Shown: positions 17,437 through 26,311 of the stretch, one piece after another
How positions within the stretch are numbered: the stretch's first letter is position 1
Layout: every line of letters starts with the position of its first letter
DNA from: an uncultured Pirellulaceae bacterium
GTDB taxonomy: Bacteria > Planctomycetota > Planctomycetia > Pirellulales > Pirellulaceae
Reading direction: 5' to 3'
Length of the DNA stretch: 54,563 nucleotides
Assembly: GCA_905480545.1 (NCBI GenBank)
Contig: CAJQQR010000124.1
Coordinates: 1 to 54,563, forward strand
Notes under the pieces: generated by a model
The model's database searches: none
The model's input: the letters and a program-made list of their open reading frames with translations, nothing else
Told to the model about the DNA's origin: nothing
Program-made: the position numbers and the translations under genes

Positions 17437-19281
17437 ATGCAGAGCTTGAGGGCAGCATGTTTTAGGACGAAAGCAATGCCCTTGTTATTTGTTTTTGCAT
17501 GTCTATTGGTTTTGCCGCCATCATTTTTGTGCTCTCAGGAAGATGTCTCCTCGAAGTATGCGGCACTCTATAAACAGCGTTGTCAAAGCCTGAATCGTCT
17601 TGCGACCAAGTGCGATGAACTAGGGAAGTCTGAGCTTGCGGCTTTTACGAGAAAGTGGATTCCGCAGCGGGATCCTTCGCGCCAGTATTTCTTTCTTACA
17701 CCAGCATTTGGCTCCCCTCCCCTGCCCCAGCTTTCGGATACCACCGACAAATTTTGGGCGGACAATTTCGCCGCAGAAAATCGGAAATACGCCGAGTCAC
17801 TTTTTGCGTTAAGTCAATTGGCCGTTGATCAAAAAAGATACGCGGCGGCATACCGGATGCTGCATGAAAGCCTGTTTCATGATCCACAGAACCGTAATTC
17901 GCTTCGTGTCCTTGGTGAAAAGGAGAGCGTCAAAGAACGTATTCGTGTCACTTCGTATCGCGCGAACCCGAGACGTAAGCAGGACGAGTTTTTGCCCAAA
18001 GGAGAGCTCAAGAAGTACGAGTCAGACAATTTTCTGTTGTATACGTCTCTTGATCAACAGATCGCGATCAAGGCGATTCATGACTTTGAGAAGTTTCAGG
18101 CGGTCTGGCGACAATGTTTTTATTCTTACTGGGCGAAGCCCTCTTGGCTAGAGCGACGTTTTGAAAAACAAGTAAAGCCACTTTCTCGCTCTAAAAAGTT
18201 TATGGTCGTAATGTACCGCAACAAAGAAGAGTACATTCGAACGCTTTCCGCAAAAAATCCGGGCATCGAAGTCTCCGTTGGCTACTATTGGTTTGCGAAA
18301 AAAACGTCGTTCTTTTTTCATGATCAGGATCCTAATATTTCGAAGACGTGGATCCATGAATTGACTCATCAGCTTATGCACGAGTCAGTTCCAATTTCGA
18401 AAAAAAGCGTGATACAGTCATCGATTTGGGCTGTAGAAGGGATCGCCGTTTACATGGAATCGCTTATGAATTTTGAAACCCATGTGACGGTTGGGGGCGA
18501 AGATGCCGAGAGGTTGAACTATTGTCGTTACAACTACTTCCGGAGAGGCTTTTGGGTTGAGATTTCAGCTTTGAATGCGATGAATCAACAGGATTTTGTC
18601 CGAAATGCAAGTGTTAAGGCCCTGTACTCGCTTTCGGGAGCCTATTGCCAGTTCTTAATGAGCAATGAGGACTGCATTGAAGAATTCTTTAATTTTCTGC
18701 GCCTTGTTCATCAGGGAAAAGATTCAAGTAGAGTGTTTGAAAAGCTGTCGGATCAGGTTTCGTTTGACACAGGATTTAAAGCATTTTTGAAGCCGGATCA
18801 TTTGAAGATCGAAGCTTCGCTTATTCGCCCAACTGCTTACAAAATACTGTATTTAGGTTATTCGGGTGCGACGGATACGATGTTGGAAAAAGTTGCAGCG
18901 GCGACCGAATTGGAGTCGCTTGATCTAAGCGGAAACCCGATTTCTGATGCTGGCATCAAAACGCTGTCTGGACTCCGGCAATTAAGATACTTGTCGCTAG
19001 ATAGGACCGCGATTTCAAACGCTAGCGGTGCGTCTATCGGAAAACTGCCTTTGTTGGAAGAGTTGGATGTTACGTCGACGGCGATCACCGATGAGTGGGT
19101 TAACGAGGTTTCGTCTGCGCAGCATCTGGTTGCTTTGTGGCTGGCCGGAACACGAGTGAGCGATCTTTCCGTGCCGAGCCTGATGGAAATGCCAGCATTA
19201 AAGCAACTGGATGTTCGAAAATCCAAAATAACCCAATCTGGCTTAAAAAATTTGCAACAAAAAGTCGAGTTGATAGACTAA
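17437..19281 (+). CDS. DUF1570-like metalloprotease-type protein with leucine-rich repeats
   Basis: From ATG 17437 (614 residues) the protein has a signal peptide (LLFVFACLLVLPPSFLCSQ). A TTG at 17404 and an ATG at 17476 are alternatives. The central region resembles DUF1570 and carries H307-E-L-T-H311, a zinc-protease HExxH motif, followed by the family-like VEGIAVYMESL, whose Glu could be the third ligand. The last about 160 residues are leucine-rich repeats (LESLDLSGNPISDAGIKTL, LEELDVTSTAITDEW, LKQLDVRKSKITQSGL). It is probably exported; protease activity is unproven. The fusion joins a possible catalytic domain with a protein-binding repeat. Confidence 0.8.
   Translation: MQSLRAACFRTKAMPLLFVFACLLVLPPSFLCSQEDVSSKYAALYKQRCQSLNRLATKCDELGKSELAAFTRKWIPQRDPSRQYFFLTPAFGSPPLPQLSDTTDKFWADNFAAENRKYAESLFALSQLAVDQKRYAAAYRMLHESLFHDPQNRNSLRVLGEKESVKERIRVTSYRANPRRKQDEFLPKGELKKYESDNFLLYTSLDQQIAIKAIHDFEKFQAVWRQCFYSYWAKPSWLERRFEKQVKPLSRSKKFMVVMYRNKEEYIRTLSAKNPGIEVSVGYYWFAKKTSFFFHDQDPNISKTWIHELTHQLMHESVPISKKSVIQSSIWAVEGIAVYMESLMNFETHVTVGGEDAERLNYCRYNYFRRGFWVEISALNAMNQQDFVRNASVKALYSLSGAYCQFLMSNEDCIEEFFNFLRLVHQGKDSSRVFEKLSDQVSFDTGFKAFLKPDHLKIEASLIRPTAYKILYLGYSGATDTMLEKVAAATELESLDLSGNPISDAGIKTLSGLRQLRYLSLDRTAISNASGASIGKLPLLEELDVTSTAITDEWVNEVSSAQHLVALWLAGTRVSDLSVPSLMEMPALKQLDVRKSKITQSGLKNLQQKVELID
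17717..17727 (-). other. GGGCAGGGGAG word (KOPS-like), minus orientation
   Basis: Third exact copy, here on the strand opposite to the gene it lies in; a second overlapping GGGNAGGG match (GGGGAGGG) adjoins it. Because it is antisense to its gene, codon usage of that gene's own strand does not explain its orientation. Confidence 0.4.
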
Positions 19282-19321
19282 CTCCGAGTTGTTTTTTCCC
19301 TTTGCTTTTTAGGAACGATTA

Positions 19322-19696
19322 ATGAAAAAAGTTGCCGCATTGCTTTTTGCATCCGTATTTGTAGCTTCCAGTCTTGGGTTTGCATGGATTGAGGATGACG
19401 AAGAAAAGCCAAAACACACCATCAAGAAAGTGATGGCGAAAGTGTTCAAAGGAAAGACAGCCCTATTGTCCAAGGTTTCTAAAGGAACTGCGACCGACGA
19501 AGAGAAGAAGGCTTTTATCGGATATTTGAAAGCGCTTCCGAAAAATACACCGAAAAAAGGTGACGCTGAGAGCTGGAAAGTCAAAACCGCCGCGTTAATC
19601 AAGGCAGGAGAAGCGGTTGTCAAAGGCGATGAGGGCGGCGGAGCAGCTTTGAAAAAGGCTGCAAACTGTGCGGCATGCCACAAAGTCCACAAGTAA
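19322..19696 (+). CDS. Secreted cytochrome c-prime-like protein
   Basis: A 124-residue protein with a cleavable signal peptide (MKKVAALLFASVFVASSLGFA). A helical body ends in a single C-terminal haem-binding site C116-A-A-C119-H120. A C-terminal CXXCH in a small helical protein fits class II cytochromes (c-prime or c-556 type). It would act in the periplasm; no redox partner is next to it. It lies about 40 bp after the DUF1570 gene and is followed by a strong terminator shared with groES. Confidence 0.82.
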   Translation: MKKVAALLFASVFVASSLGFAWIEDDEEKPKHTIKKVMAKVFKGKTALLSKVSKGTATDEEKKAFIGYLKALPKNTPKKGDAESWKVKTAALIKAGEAVVKGDEGGGAALKKAANCAACHKVHK

Positions 19697-19784
19697 GGGA
19701 CGCTGGGAATCGCTACGAAGACTGGTCACCCCTTAAGCTTAACGGCGATACAGTAAACCCAACGGCGATACATTTCGAATCGAA

Positions 19785-19816
19785 GAAAAAGCTTGGTGAA
19801 TCACCAAGCTTTTTTT
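19785..19816. terminator. Bidirectional intrinsic terminator
   Basis: A perfect GC-containing stem GCTTGGTG / CACCAAGC with a 3-base AAT loop, flanked by an A-run on the left and a T-run on the right. It can end the cytochrome transcript on the plus strand and the groES transcript on the minus strand. Confidence 0.9.
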
Positions 19817-19845
19817 GGATGTTGTCTTCTGGATTTCGAGAATTT

Positions 19846-20160
19846 TCAGGATTCTTCTCGTCGAAAAACGGCAACGACATCTTCGACATCGACGACAAAA
19901 AGCGCGTTGTCCGATTCGAAATCCACAGGGATTGCACTCTTCGGATGAAACAGGACTTTGTCATATTGGCGAAGTGGAACGTCTTCGTCGTTTTCAACGG
20001 CAGCGGAAATCGTGACGATTCTGCCGGTTATCGTGGGTATTTCAGCAGCGTCCGGCAACGCAATCCCCCCTTTGGTTTCCCGTTTCGGATCATCTTTACG
20101 GACGAGAACGCGATGCCCAATTGGCTCGACATATTCAAATTCTGATTTCTTTTTGGCCAT
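19846..20160 (-). CDS. groES: Co-chaperonin GroES (Hsp10)
   Basis: A 104-residue Hsp10 protein: EPIGHRVLVRKDDPKRETKGGIALPDAAE (shown in parts: GHRVLVRKDD, KGGIALPDA) covers the GroES core and mobile loop, followed by GRIVTISAAVE and DNALFVVDVEDVVAVF. It forms the lid of the GroEL chamber. It is divergent from the L25 gene and has no groEL beside it; planctomycetes often carry several groES/groEL copies. No CIRCE element (TTAGCACTC-N9-GAGTGCTAA) is seen in the 146-bp spacer, so HrcA control is not supported. Confidence 0.95.
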   Translation of the reverse strand: MAKKKSEFEYVEPIGHRVLVRKDDPKRETKGGIALPDAAEIPTITGRIVTISAAVENDEDVPLRQYDKVLFHPKSAIPVDFESDNALFVVDVEDVVAVFRREES

Positions 20161-20306
20161 TTCTTTTTTTTATGGAGTGGCAAAAGCCGATTATTTCAAT
20201 TGATTCTTATAAGAGTTGCACTTGAAATCCCGCCAAATTATGGCAGAATCATCTGTTTGCGATTTTGCCAAGATTGTTGGCAACTCGTTAAGAGAACGTT
20301 CCAATC

Positions 20307-20606
20307 TTGAGTAAAATTGTGGCCGATATTCTAACCGTTACTAAAAGAGAAGCTACCGGCAAACGTGCAATGCGGAAGCTTCGTGAAGAAAAACAAACTC
20401 CTGGTGTCTATTATGAGGCTGGGAAGGAAAGTGTTCCAGTGTCGATTTTGACAAAAGAAGTGGATTTGGCAGTTCAACACGGATCACGTGTGGTGGAACT
20501 TGCTGGCGACATGACCTCAAGTGCAATGATCAAGGCCATCCAATGGGATGCTTTTGGTTCGACGGTCCTTCACGTTGATTTGACTCCAGTATCTGAAGGT
20601 CAGTAA
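20307..20606 (+). CDS. rplY: 50S ribosomal protein L25, short form
   Basis: A 99-residue L25 that binds 5S rRNA. Recognisable from TVTKREATGKRAMRKLRE, QTPGVYYE, the VVEL/AMIKAIQWDAF block and the end VLHVDLTPVSEGQ. The start is TTG at 20307 with AAGAGAA about 12 bases upstream; no ATG fits. The protein stops where long (CTC-type) L25 proteins continue into a second beta-barrel domain, so this is the single-domain form as in E. coli. It lies 65 bp before pth, the neighbour of L25 in many bacteria. Confidence 0.9.
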   Translation: MSKIVADILTVTKREATGKRAMRKLREEKQTPGVYYEAGKESVPVSILTKEVDLAVQHGSRVVELAGDMTSSAMIKAIQWDAFGSTVLHVDLTPVSEGQ

Positions 20607-20625
20607 TTTCGATCGTAGATCGAAA
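20607..20625 (+). other. Small hairpin between L25 and pth
   Basis: TTTCGATC-GTA-GATCGAAA, an 8-bp perfect inverted repeat right after the L25 stop. There is no long T-run, so it is more likely an mRNA-stabilising or attenuating hairpin than a terminator. Confidence 0.35.
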
Positions 20626-20671
20626 ATTGACTTTTGAAGCGTCAGGGCAACTGATTTGGAAGTGAACCGAC

Positions 20672-21346
20672 ATGAAAATGATTGTGGGTCTTGGTAACCC
20701 GGGTCAAAAGTATGTCGGCACACGTCATAATGTTGGCTTTGAAGTGCTGGGACAAATTGCGAAAAAGCATTTTGCACCACCTCCGAAATCTAAATTTCAA
20801 AGTGAAGTATCTGAGATTCGGATTGGAAATGAAAAAATATTATTGCTTTGCCCGCTGACGTTCATGAACTTAAGTGGGCAGGGAGTGAGTCAGGCGTCGA
20901 GTTTTTACCAGATCGAACCCGCAGAAATTCTTGTGGTTTGTGATGATTTTAACTTGGGCTTGGACAGGTTAAGGTTTAGGCCGGCGGGCACATCCGGCGG
21001 GCAAAACGGCCTGAAAGATATTATAAAACGTTTGGGTACACAGGATTTTCCGAGACTTCGAGTTGGAATTGGTCCGGTTCCCGAACGTTGGGATCCTGCC
21101 GACTTTGTCTTGGGAAAGTATTCCGAAGAAGAGTTGGCCAGGACGAATGCCGTGGTTGACCGATGTGTAAAAGCGTCGGAAGATTGGGTAAAGAATGGCG
21201 TCGGTTATTGTATGAACCTATACAATAGTGACCCGAACAAGAAGAAAATTACAAAACCGAAAACGACAAACAGCCCTTCCGAAAAGGAATTGCTCGGTGA
21301 CCATTCCGAGGGAAGTCGGAATTCATCAGAAACTGGAGATCATTAG
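20672..21346 (+). CDS. pth: Peptidyl-tRNA hydrolase
   Basis: A 224-residue hydrolase that releases tRNA from peptidyl-tRNA drop-off products. It shows VGLGNPGQKYVGTRHNVGF with N9 and the catalytic H19, LTFMNLSG, the Asp-containing VVCDDFNLGLDRLR, and RLRVGIGP. The core ends at about 185; the last about 35 residues are a polar, basic extension with Ser/Asn/Glu, probably disordered. It is translated next to rpsF, with a gap of two bases, so coupling is likely. Confidence 0.96.
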   Translation: MKMIVGLGNPGQKYVGTRHNVGFEVLGQIAKKHFAPPPKSKFQSEVSEIRIGNEKILLLCPLTFMNLSGQGVSQASSFYQIEPAEILVVCDDFNLGLDRLRFRPAGTSGGQNGLKDIIKRLGTQDFPRLRVGIGPVPERWDPADFVLGKYSEEELARTNAVVDRCVKASEDWVKNGVGYCMNLYNSDPNKKKITKPKTTNSPSEKELLGDHSEGSRNSSETGDH

Positions 21347-21348
21347 TT

Positions 21349-21732
21349 TTGTCAAAGAAAAATTACGAATGCATGTTTGTTTTGGACTCCAATCGCTATG
21401 CACGCGATCAGACGGGAGTCTCGAACAAATTGACTGAAACCGTAACCGAATTAGGCGGCGAGGTGCTCGCAAGTCGGCTGTACAACGAACAAAAGTTGGC
21501 CTACCCAATCCGCGGCCAGCGAAAAGGTAGTTATTGGTTGATGTATTTCAATTTCGAAAGCGAATCGCTGAAGGATTTGAATCGACAATTCCAATTGAAC
21601 GACAACATTCTTCGGCATTTGGTGACGCATATCGACGATCGGTTAATCGATCACCTGGTCGCTGTTGCCAAAGGCGAAGTTGCACCTGTGAAGCACGAAA
21701 TAGAAACTTCGCCATCGGGTCAAGGATTCTAG
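21349..21732 (+). CDS. rpsF: 30S ribosomal protein S6
   Basis: A 127-residue S6. YECMFVLDSN, the LGGEVLASRLYNEQKLAYPI strand-helix region and LNDNILRHLVTHID are the family's core. It starts with TTG at 21349, two bases after the pth stop, preceded by GGAGATC as ribosome-binding site. S6 normally pairs with S18 in the 30S platform; in the usual rpsF-(ssb)-rpsR-rplI order the rpsR gene is missing here. Confidence 0.93.
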   Translation: MSKKNYECMFVLDSNRYARDQTGVSNKLTETVTELGGEVLASRLYNEQKLAYPIRGQRKGSYWLMYFNFESESLKDLNRQFQLNDNILRHLVTHIDDRLIDHLVAVAKGEVAPVKHEIETSPSGQGF

Positions 21733-21856
21733 TTTAGGGGACCGGTTTCCCTGAGAACTAAACTTTTGATTTGATGTTGTTTTTCTGAAATGCTGAACGA
21801 CGAAAATTTTTGCTAATTAAGACTGCACTAACTGCTTATGCTTTGGGAGACCCACC

Positions 21857-22291
21857 ATGGCGAGTTTTAACCGAGTTATTTTGGTTGGAAATATCACACG
21901 AGATATTGAACTGAAATACACCAAAACCGGAACTGCTGTTACTGAGTTAGGAATGGCAGTTAATGATCGCGTAAAACGAAATAACGAGTGGGTTGACGAA
22001 ACAACCTACGTCGATGTGACGTTGTGGGGTCGTACGGCTGAGGTGGCAAGTGAGTATTTGAGCAAGGGCTCGTCGATCTTGATTGAAGGTCGGTTGAAGC
22101 TTGATACATGGGAATCCGACGGGCAGAAACGGTCAAAAATGCGAGTGGTCGCGGATCGAATGCAAATGCTTGGAGGAAAAAGTGGTGGCGGCGGTGGTGG
22201 TGGAGCCCCTCGAACGGCATCAAATGACAGTTATGACAACTCTTCACACGATTCTGGTCAACAGAATGAAGAGTCAGACATTCCTTTTTAA
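21857..22291 (+). CDS. ssb: Single-stranded DNA-binding protein
   Basis: A 144-residue SSB with an N-terminal OB fold ([45 protein letters not shown]) that coats single-stranded DNA, a Gly-rich linker, and the acidic C-terminal tip DIPF used to dock replication and repair proteins. It lies between rpsF and rplI with dnaB further downstream, a common replication/translation grouping. Confidence 0.97.
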   Translation: MASFNRVILVGNITRDIELKYTKTGTAVTELGMAVNDRVKRNNEWVDETTYVDVTLWGRTAEVASEYLSKGSSILIEGRLKLDTWESDGQKRSKMRVVADRMQMLGGKSGGGGGGGAPRTASNDSYDNSSHDSGQQNEESDIPF

Positions 22292-22331
22292 ATCAGTTTA
22301 AAAGTAAAAGATAAACAATACGGATTTCATA

Positions 22332-22871
22332 ATGGTTCAGGCAAAAACAGTTAAGCGACGTCATGAAGGATCAGGCTTTAAGCGTCTTCCCAAAGGCCCA
22401 AACGGTGGTATCGAATTGTTGCTCATCCAAACGGTCGATAAACTGGGAAAGCAAGGTGATGTCGTCGAAGTTCGAGCTGGATATGCGAATAATTATTTGC
22501 TTCCTCAAGGCCTCGCGACGATTCTAACAGAGCACCACAAAAGGATGGTGGACAAGCATCGTGAGAAGCTTGAGCAATTGGAAGTTGCTCGAATCAAGAG
22601 CTTGAAGGATATGGCCAATCATATCTCGAACCTTTCGGCCACGATTGAAGCCAATGCGAATGACGAAGGTCACCTGTATGGTAGTGTGGGCGCAATCGAA
22701 ATCATTGGCGAGCTGAAGAAGCATGACGTTCACTTGCTGCCTGACCAGATCCGCCTCGAGGGCGTTCTCAAGGAACTGGGTTTGTACACAGTGAAAGTGA
22801 AGCTTCACAAAGACGTGGAAACAGATTTGAAAGTCTGGGTCGTTCCGTCAGTTGCGGAAGAAGACCAATAG
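22332..22871 (+). CDS. rplI: 50S ribosomal protein L9
   Basis: A 179-residue L9. The conserved N-domain starts at about residue 28 (ELLLIQTVDKLGKQGDVVEV, RAGYANNYLLPQGLA), so there is a basic extension of about 25 residues compared with E. coli (VKRRHEGSGFKRLPKGPNGG). A long connecting helix and the C-domain (LYGSVGAIEI, TVKVKLHKDV) follow. The extension could contact rRNA; that is inference. A terminator follows. Confidence 0.95.
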   Translation: MVQAKTVKRRHEGSGFKRLPKGPNGGIELLLIQTVDKLGKQGDVVEVRAGYANNYLLPQGLATILTEHHKRMVDKHREKLEQLEVARIKSLKDMANHISNLSATIEANANDEGHLYGSVGAIEIIGELKKHDVHLLPDQIRLEGVLKELGLYTVKVKLHKDVETDLKVWVVPSVAEEDQ

Positions 22872-22945
22872 GCGAGATGGCCCCTGCAATCTGAAGCAGG
22901 TCATTAACGCCATTGCCGAGTAGAAGCGAAGCGAAAATAATATGA

Positions 22946-22976
22946 AACGGCTGGAATTATCCGCCGTTTTTTTTTG
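22946..22976 (+). terminator. Intrinsic terminator after rplI
   Basis: AACGGC / GCCGTT stem with an 11-base loop, followed by a run of eight or more T. It ends the rpsF-ssb-rplI transcript; dnaB therefore probably has its own promoter in the following 180 bp. Confidence 0.8.
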
Positions 22977-23156
22977 CGCGTTTTTCGCAGTGAATTGAGG
23001 CGTAAGATCAACTGACGCATTGTGTGGAGCCTCCACTGTTTTTTCGGCCACATTTTGTGTAGCGTTCTTTTGGAAATGATCCACAAAATATGGTGGGACT
23101 CTAACGGTTAGTGAATCGCGGTATAATTTGAATCCGCATCTTCAGGCATCAAATAA

Positions 23157-24617
23157 ATGGCATCACCGGACGAACCGACGAAAAAAAGATTTGACAAAAA
23201 GCAGCGACCGAAACGTCCCAGTGAACTTTTCGACCGCCGACCACCAGTTAGTCTGGAGGCAGAGCTTGCTGTACTGGGCAGCATCATGCTAATGCCGGAT
23301 TGCTGTGATGATGTGATCATGATTTGTAAGGCAGAAGATTTTTTCGATGAAGCGAATCGAAAGATCTTTGAGCATGTCACAGAAATGCATACAACAGCGC
23401 AGAAGATTGATCCAATGCTTTTGCGGGAGCGGTTGATCAGTAAGGGGGATTTTGAAACGGTTGGCGGTGCGGCTTACCTTATCAAATTGATGAATGCGGT
23501 GGCCACACCAGCCCATGCGACGCACTATGCAAAAATCGTACGTGAAAAATCGACGTTCCGTTCACTGATCACGGTCAGCACGGAAATCATGCAGAGCGCT
23601 TATGATGAAACAGCCGACGCGAAAGAGGCGTTAAGTCAAGCAGAGCAAAAAGTCTTCTCGATTTTAGACAACCGATCGCAAAGCTCAATTTTGCCGGTCA
23701 AAGATATTTTGCACGAAGCGATCGACCGTATCGAAGCAAGGCTTCGCGGCGAGCATACTGCCGGTGTCGTAGGGACTGGTTTCAGTGACTTTGATCAGAT
23801 GACCGGTGGATTGCATGGGAGCGAACTGATTATTTTAGCTGCCCGTCCGAGTATGGGAAAAACCGCATTGGCAATGAATATTTCGGAATACGTGGCGATG
23901 ACCGAGCAGTCGCCTGTGTTGTTTGTCAGCCTCGAGATGTCGGGAATCGAGTTGATTGAACGGATGCTCTGCTCGATTGCAAAGGTCAATGGTCATCGGC
24001 TGCGAAACGGAACTATCCAAAACGAAGATCGCAAGCGATTGGTTTCGCATGCCGGTGAATTGGCCAAGGCGCCGTTTTTTGTCGACGATTCCCCAAGTCG
24101 TACGGTTTCGGAAATTGCTGCTGCGGCCCGTCGCATCCAGCGTCGAGAGAAACGCCTGGGATTGATTGTGATTGACTACTTGCAATTGATCGAGCCGGAT
24201 AACGCAAAAGATCCACGGCAAGAGCAGGTTGCGAAAATTGCTCGGCGTTTGAAAGGGCTTTCGCGCGAACTAAAGGTTCCATTGCTTTGCTTGGCGCAGT
24301 TGAATCGGCAAGCCGAAAGCGCTGGTGACCATCGACCACGACTAAGCCACCTTCGCGAATCAGGTGCGATCGAGCAGGATGCCGACGTTGTGATGTTTGT
24401 ACACCGCGAAGAATACTACGTTCGCGGAGAGGAGCAGGAAGCACTCGCAGGTCAGGCTCAGATCTTTATCGAGAAACAGCGAAATGGTCCGACGGGTGAC
24501 ATTGACCTGACCTGGAAAAAAGAATTTACTCGGTTTGAAGATCGTGCTCCTGATCGCTTTGACGAGTTCGATGATTACAACAATTCCAATTCGCCTAGCA
24601 AGGCTGATCCGTTTTAG
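23157..24617 (+). CDS. dnaB: Replicative DNA helicase DnaB
   Basis: A 486-residue hexameric helicase of the replisome. The N-terminal collar domain (PPVSLEAELAVLGSIMLMPD) is followed by the RecA-type motor with Walker A at 229-236 (A-R-P-S-M-G-K-T), FVSLEMSGIELIERML, IVIDYLQLI (Walker B), LCLAQLNRQAE and REEYY near the C-terminus. The N-terminus is lysine/arginine rich over about 25 residues. No intein or insertion. It is at the end of the plus-strand housekeeping block; the next gene is convergent. Confidence 0.97.
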   Translation: MASPDEPTKKRFDKKQRPKRPSELFDRRPPVSLEAELAVLGSIMLMPDCCDDVIMICKAEDFFDEANRKIFEHVTEMHTTAQKIDPMLLRERLISKGDFETVGGAAYLIKLMNAVATPAHATHYAKIVREKSTFRSLITVSTEIMQSAYDETADAKEALSQAEQKVFSILDNRSQSSILPVKDILHEAIDRIEARLRGEHTAGVVGTGFSDFDQMTGGLHGSELIILAARPSMGKTALAMNISEYVAMTEQSPVLFVSLEMSGIELIERMLCSIAKVNGHRLRNGTIQNEDRKRLVSHAGELAKAPFFVDDSPSRTVSEIAAAARRIQRREKRLGLIVIDYLQLIEPDNAKDPRQEQVAKIARRLKGLSRELKVPLLCLAQLNRQAESAGDHRPRLSHLRESGAIEQDADVVMFVHREEYYVRGEEQEALAGQAQIFIEKQRNGPTGDIDLTWKKEFTRFEDRAPDRFDEFDDYNNSNSPSKADPF

Positions 24618-24736
24618 CGTTGTCGCGCAGTCCATCAGTGGGAAATGCGATAGTGACCTTTGGAGGCAGTGTTGTGAGGGGGCAGTGTTGCGATTTCCAT
24701 CTGCTGGAAATCAATGCGAGCAATTTTGGTAAACTT

Positions 24737-26311
24737 CTACGCTTTTAAACCCTTAGGCACAAGGATTCGCTCAATGATTTCGAACACCCCTTGAACCATT
24801 AAAGCGAGTACCGCGGCTGGAATCGCCCCCTGTAAAATTAAATTGGTATCCGAAAGTCGGACGCCGGAGAATATCGGTTGGCCGAATCCGCCTGCACCAA
24901 TCATCGCGCCGAGGCATGCGAATCCAACATTAATAATGGCAGCCGTTTTGATGCCACTTAGAATGGAAGGTAACGCCAACGGCAATTCGATTCGCCATAA
25001 TTTTGCCCATCTCGTTAGACCCAATGCATCAGCGGACTCCAGCAAATTACCCGGGATCATGGTGAGTCCGGTGTAGGTGTTTCGCACGACGGGAAGCAGG
25101 CTGTAGATGAATAAGGCGATCACGACCGGAATGACGCTTGCTCCAAGTCCCTTTGTGCCAACAAGATTTCTACCGAACCATTCAGTGGGTGCGATCAACA
25201 TGACCAGCAAGGCGATTCCTGGAATCGTTTGCAATACACCAATCGTTCCCAGGACTGCCTGCCCTATCAGCTTTTGTTTTGCGGCGATCACGCCTAACGG
25301 AATTGCAACGATAATGCATGCGATCAGGCTCATTCGAACAAGGTCGAGGTGCTGAACGGTGTTCTTGAAAATGTCCCTCACAATCGATGGTGTTTCTATC
25401 TCGACATCGATTTGCATTTGATCTGAAAGGAACTCCTGAGCGACCTCTGCTTCAAATTTATTGTCGACTTCACATCGCGCATTGAGGTTGATCATTTGCC
25501 GATTGTCGATCTTGCCCTCAAACGATTTAATTAACTTAACAAGCTGAGGGTTTTCTTCTTCCAGTTCTTTTCGATACAAAAACACGGCATCGTAGCTTGG
25601 GAAGAAATTCAAATCATCTTCTAGAACACGAATGTCGAGAGTTTGAATTTTGGAATCTGTTGAATAAATGTCGATGACATCGGCTGATCCGGACTCAAGC
25701 TGCTTATAGGTTAACGCGTGGTCATTTCCATTGGGTTTTGGAATGTCAATGCCGTACGTTGCGGACATCTTTTCCCAACCGTCCTCACGTTCCACGAATT
25801 CTTGACCAAGTGAATACGACAGGTTAACGCGAGACGCCAATTGGGAGACTTTCGTTATCCCCAATTCATCAGCTCGTGATTCGAGCATCCCCATCGCATA
25901 AGTGTTTTCAAATCCGATCGGCTTGGTCATTACCAGATTAAACCGTTCCAACATTGCGGTTCGGACTTCTTCCTCGGTAACGATGTTACGATCTTTCAAG
26001 ATTTCGTATCGTATCGTGCCGATATACTCCGGATAAACATCGATCGCATCGGTGACAAGATATTGAAATACAATTTGTGTTCCCTGAATTTCAGCCTGAT
26101 GTTCGACGGCTATGTTCTCCGATTTGGCAATGAGTTTCACCAAGTCACCCAGGATGACATTCTCCGTAAACGCTTTTGAGCCAACCTTGAATTCAGGAGA
26201 AGATTGTGACTTTCCGAAATTCAGAATCCATGAACTTGGAAGGAACCCGACAAGTAAAACCATCAGCAAAATCGAAATAGGCATCCAGTAGCCAGCTGCT
26301 CGACGCTTCAT
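24737..26311 (-). CDS. Betaine/choline-type ABC importer: substrate-binding domain fused to permease
   Basis: A 524-residue fusion. After an N-terminal membrane anchor (about 10-31), residues 38-310 are an OpuAC/OsmF-type solute-binding domain (FKVGSKAFTENVILGDL, DVYPEYIGT, LTYKQLESGSADVIDIYSTD). Residues about 330-520 form a ProW/OpuCB-like permease with the coupling-loop motif EALGL-type (ADALGLTRWAKLWRIELPLALP). Likely ligands are quaternary amines or related osmoprotectants; the ligand is not fixed by sequence. The order is binding domain first, permease second; ergothioneine-type EgtU fusions are, as I recall, the reverse. It overlaps the ATPase gene by four bases (ATGA). Confidence 0.9.
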   Translation of the reverse strand: MKRRAAGYWMPISILLMVLLVGFLPSSWILNFGKSQSSPEFKVGSKAFTENVILGDLVKLIAKSENIAVEHQAEIQGTQIVFQYLVTDAIDVYPEYIGTIRYEILKDRNIVTEEEVRTAMLERFNLVMTKPIGFENTYAMGMLESRADELGITKVSQLASRVNLSYSLGQEFVEREDGWEKMSATYGIDIPKPNGNDHALTYKQLESGSADVIDIYSTDSKIQTLDIRVLEDDLNFFPSYDAVFLYRKELEEENPQLVKLIKSFEGKIDNRQMINLNARCEVDNKFEAEVAQEFLSDQMQIDVEIETPSIVRDIFKNTVQHLDLVRMSLIACIIVAIPLGVIAAKQKLIGQAVLGTIGVLQTIPGIALLVMLIAPTEWFGRNLVGTKGLGASVIPVVIALFIYSLLPVVRNTYTGLTMIPGNLLESADALGLTRWAKLWRIELPLALPSILSGIKTAAIINVGFACLGAMIGAGGFGQPIFSGVRLSDTNLILQGAIPAAVLALMVQGVFEIIERILVPKGLKA

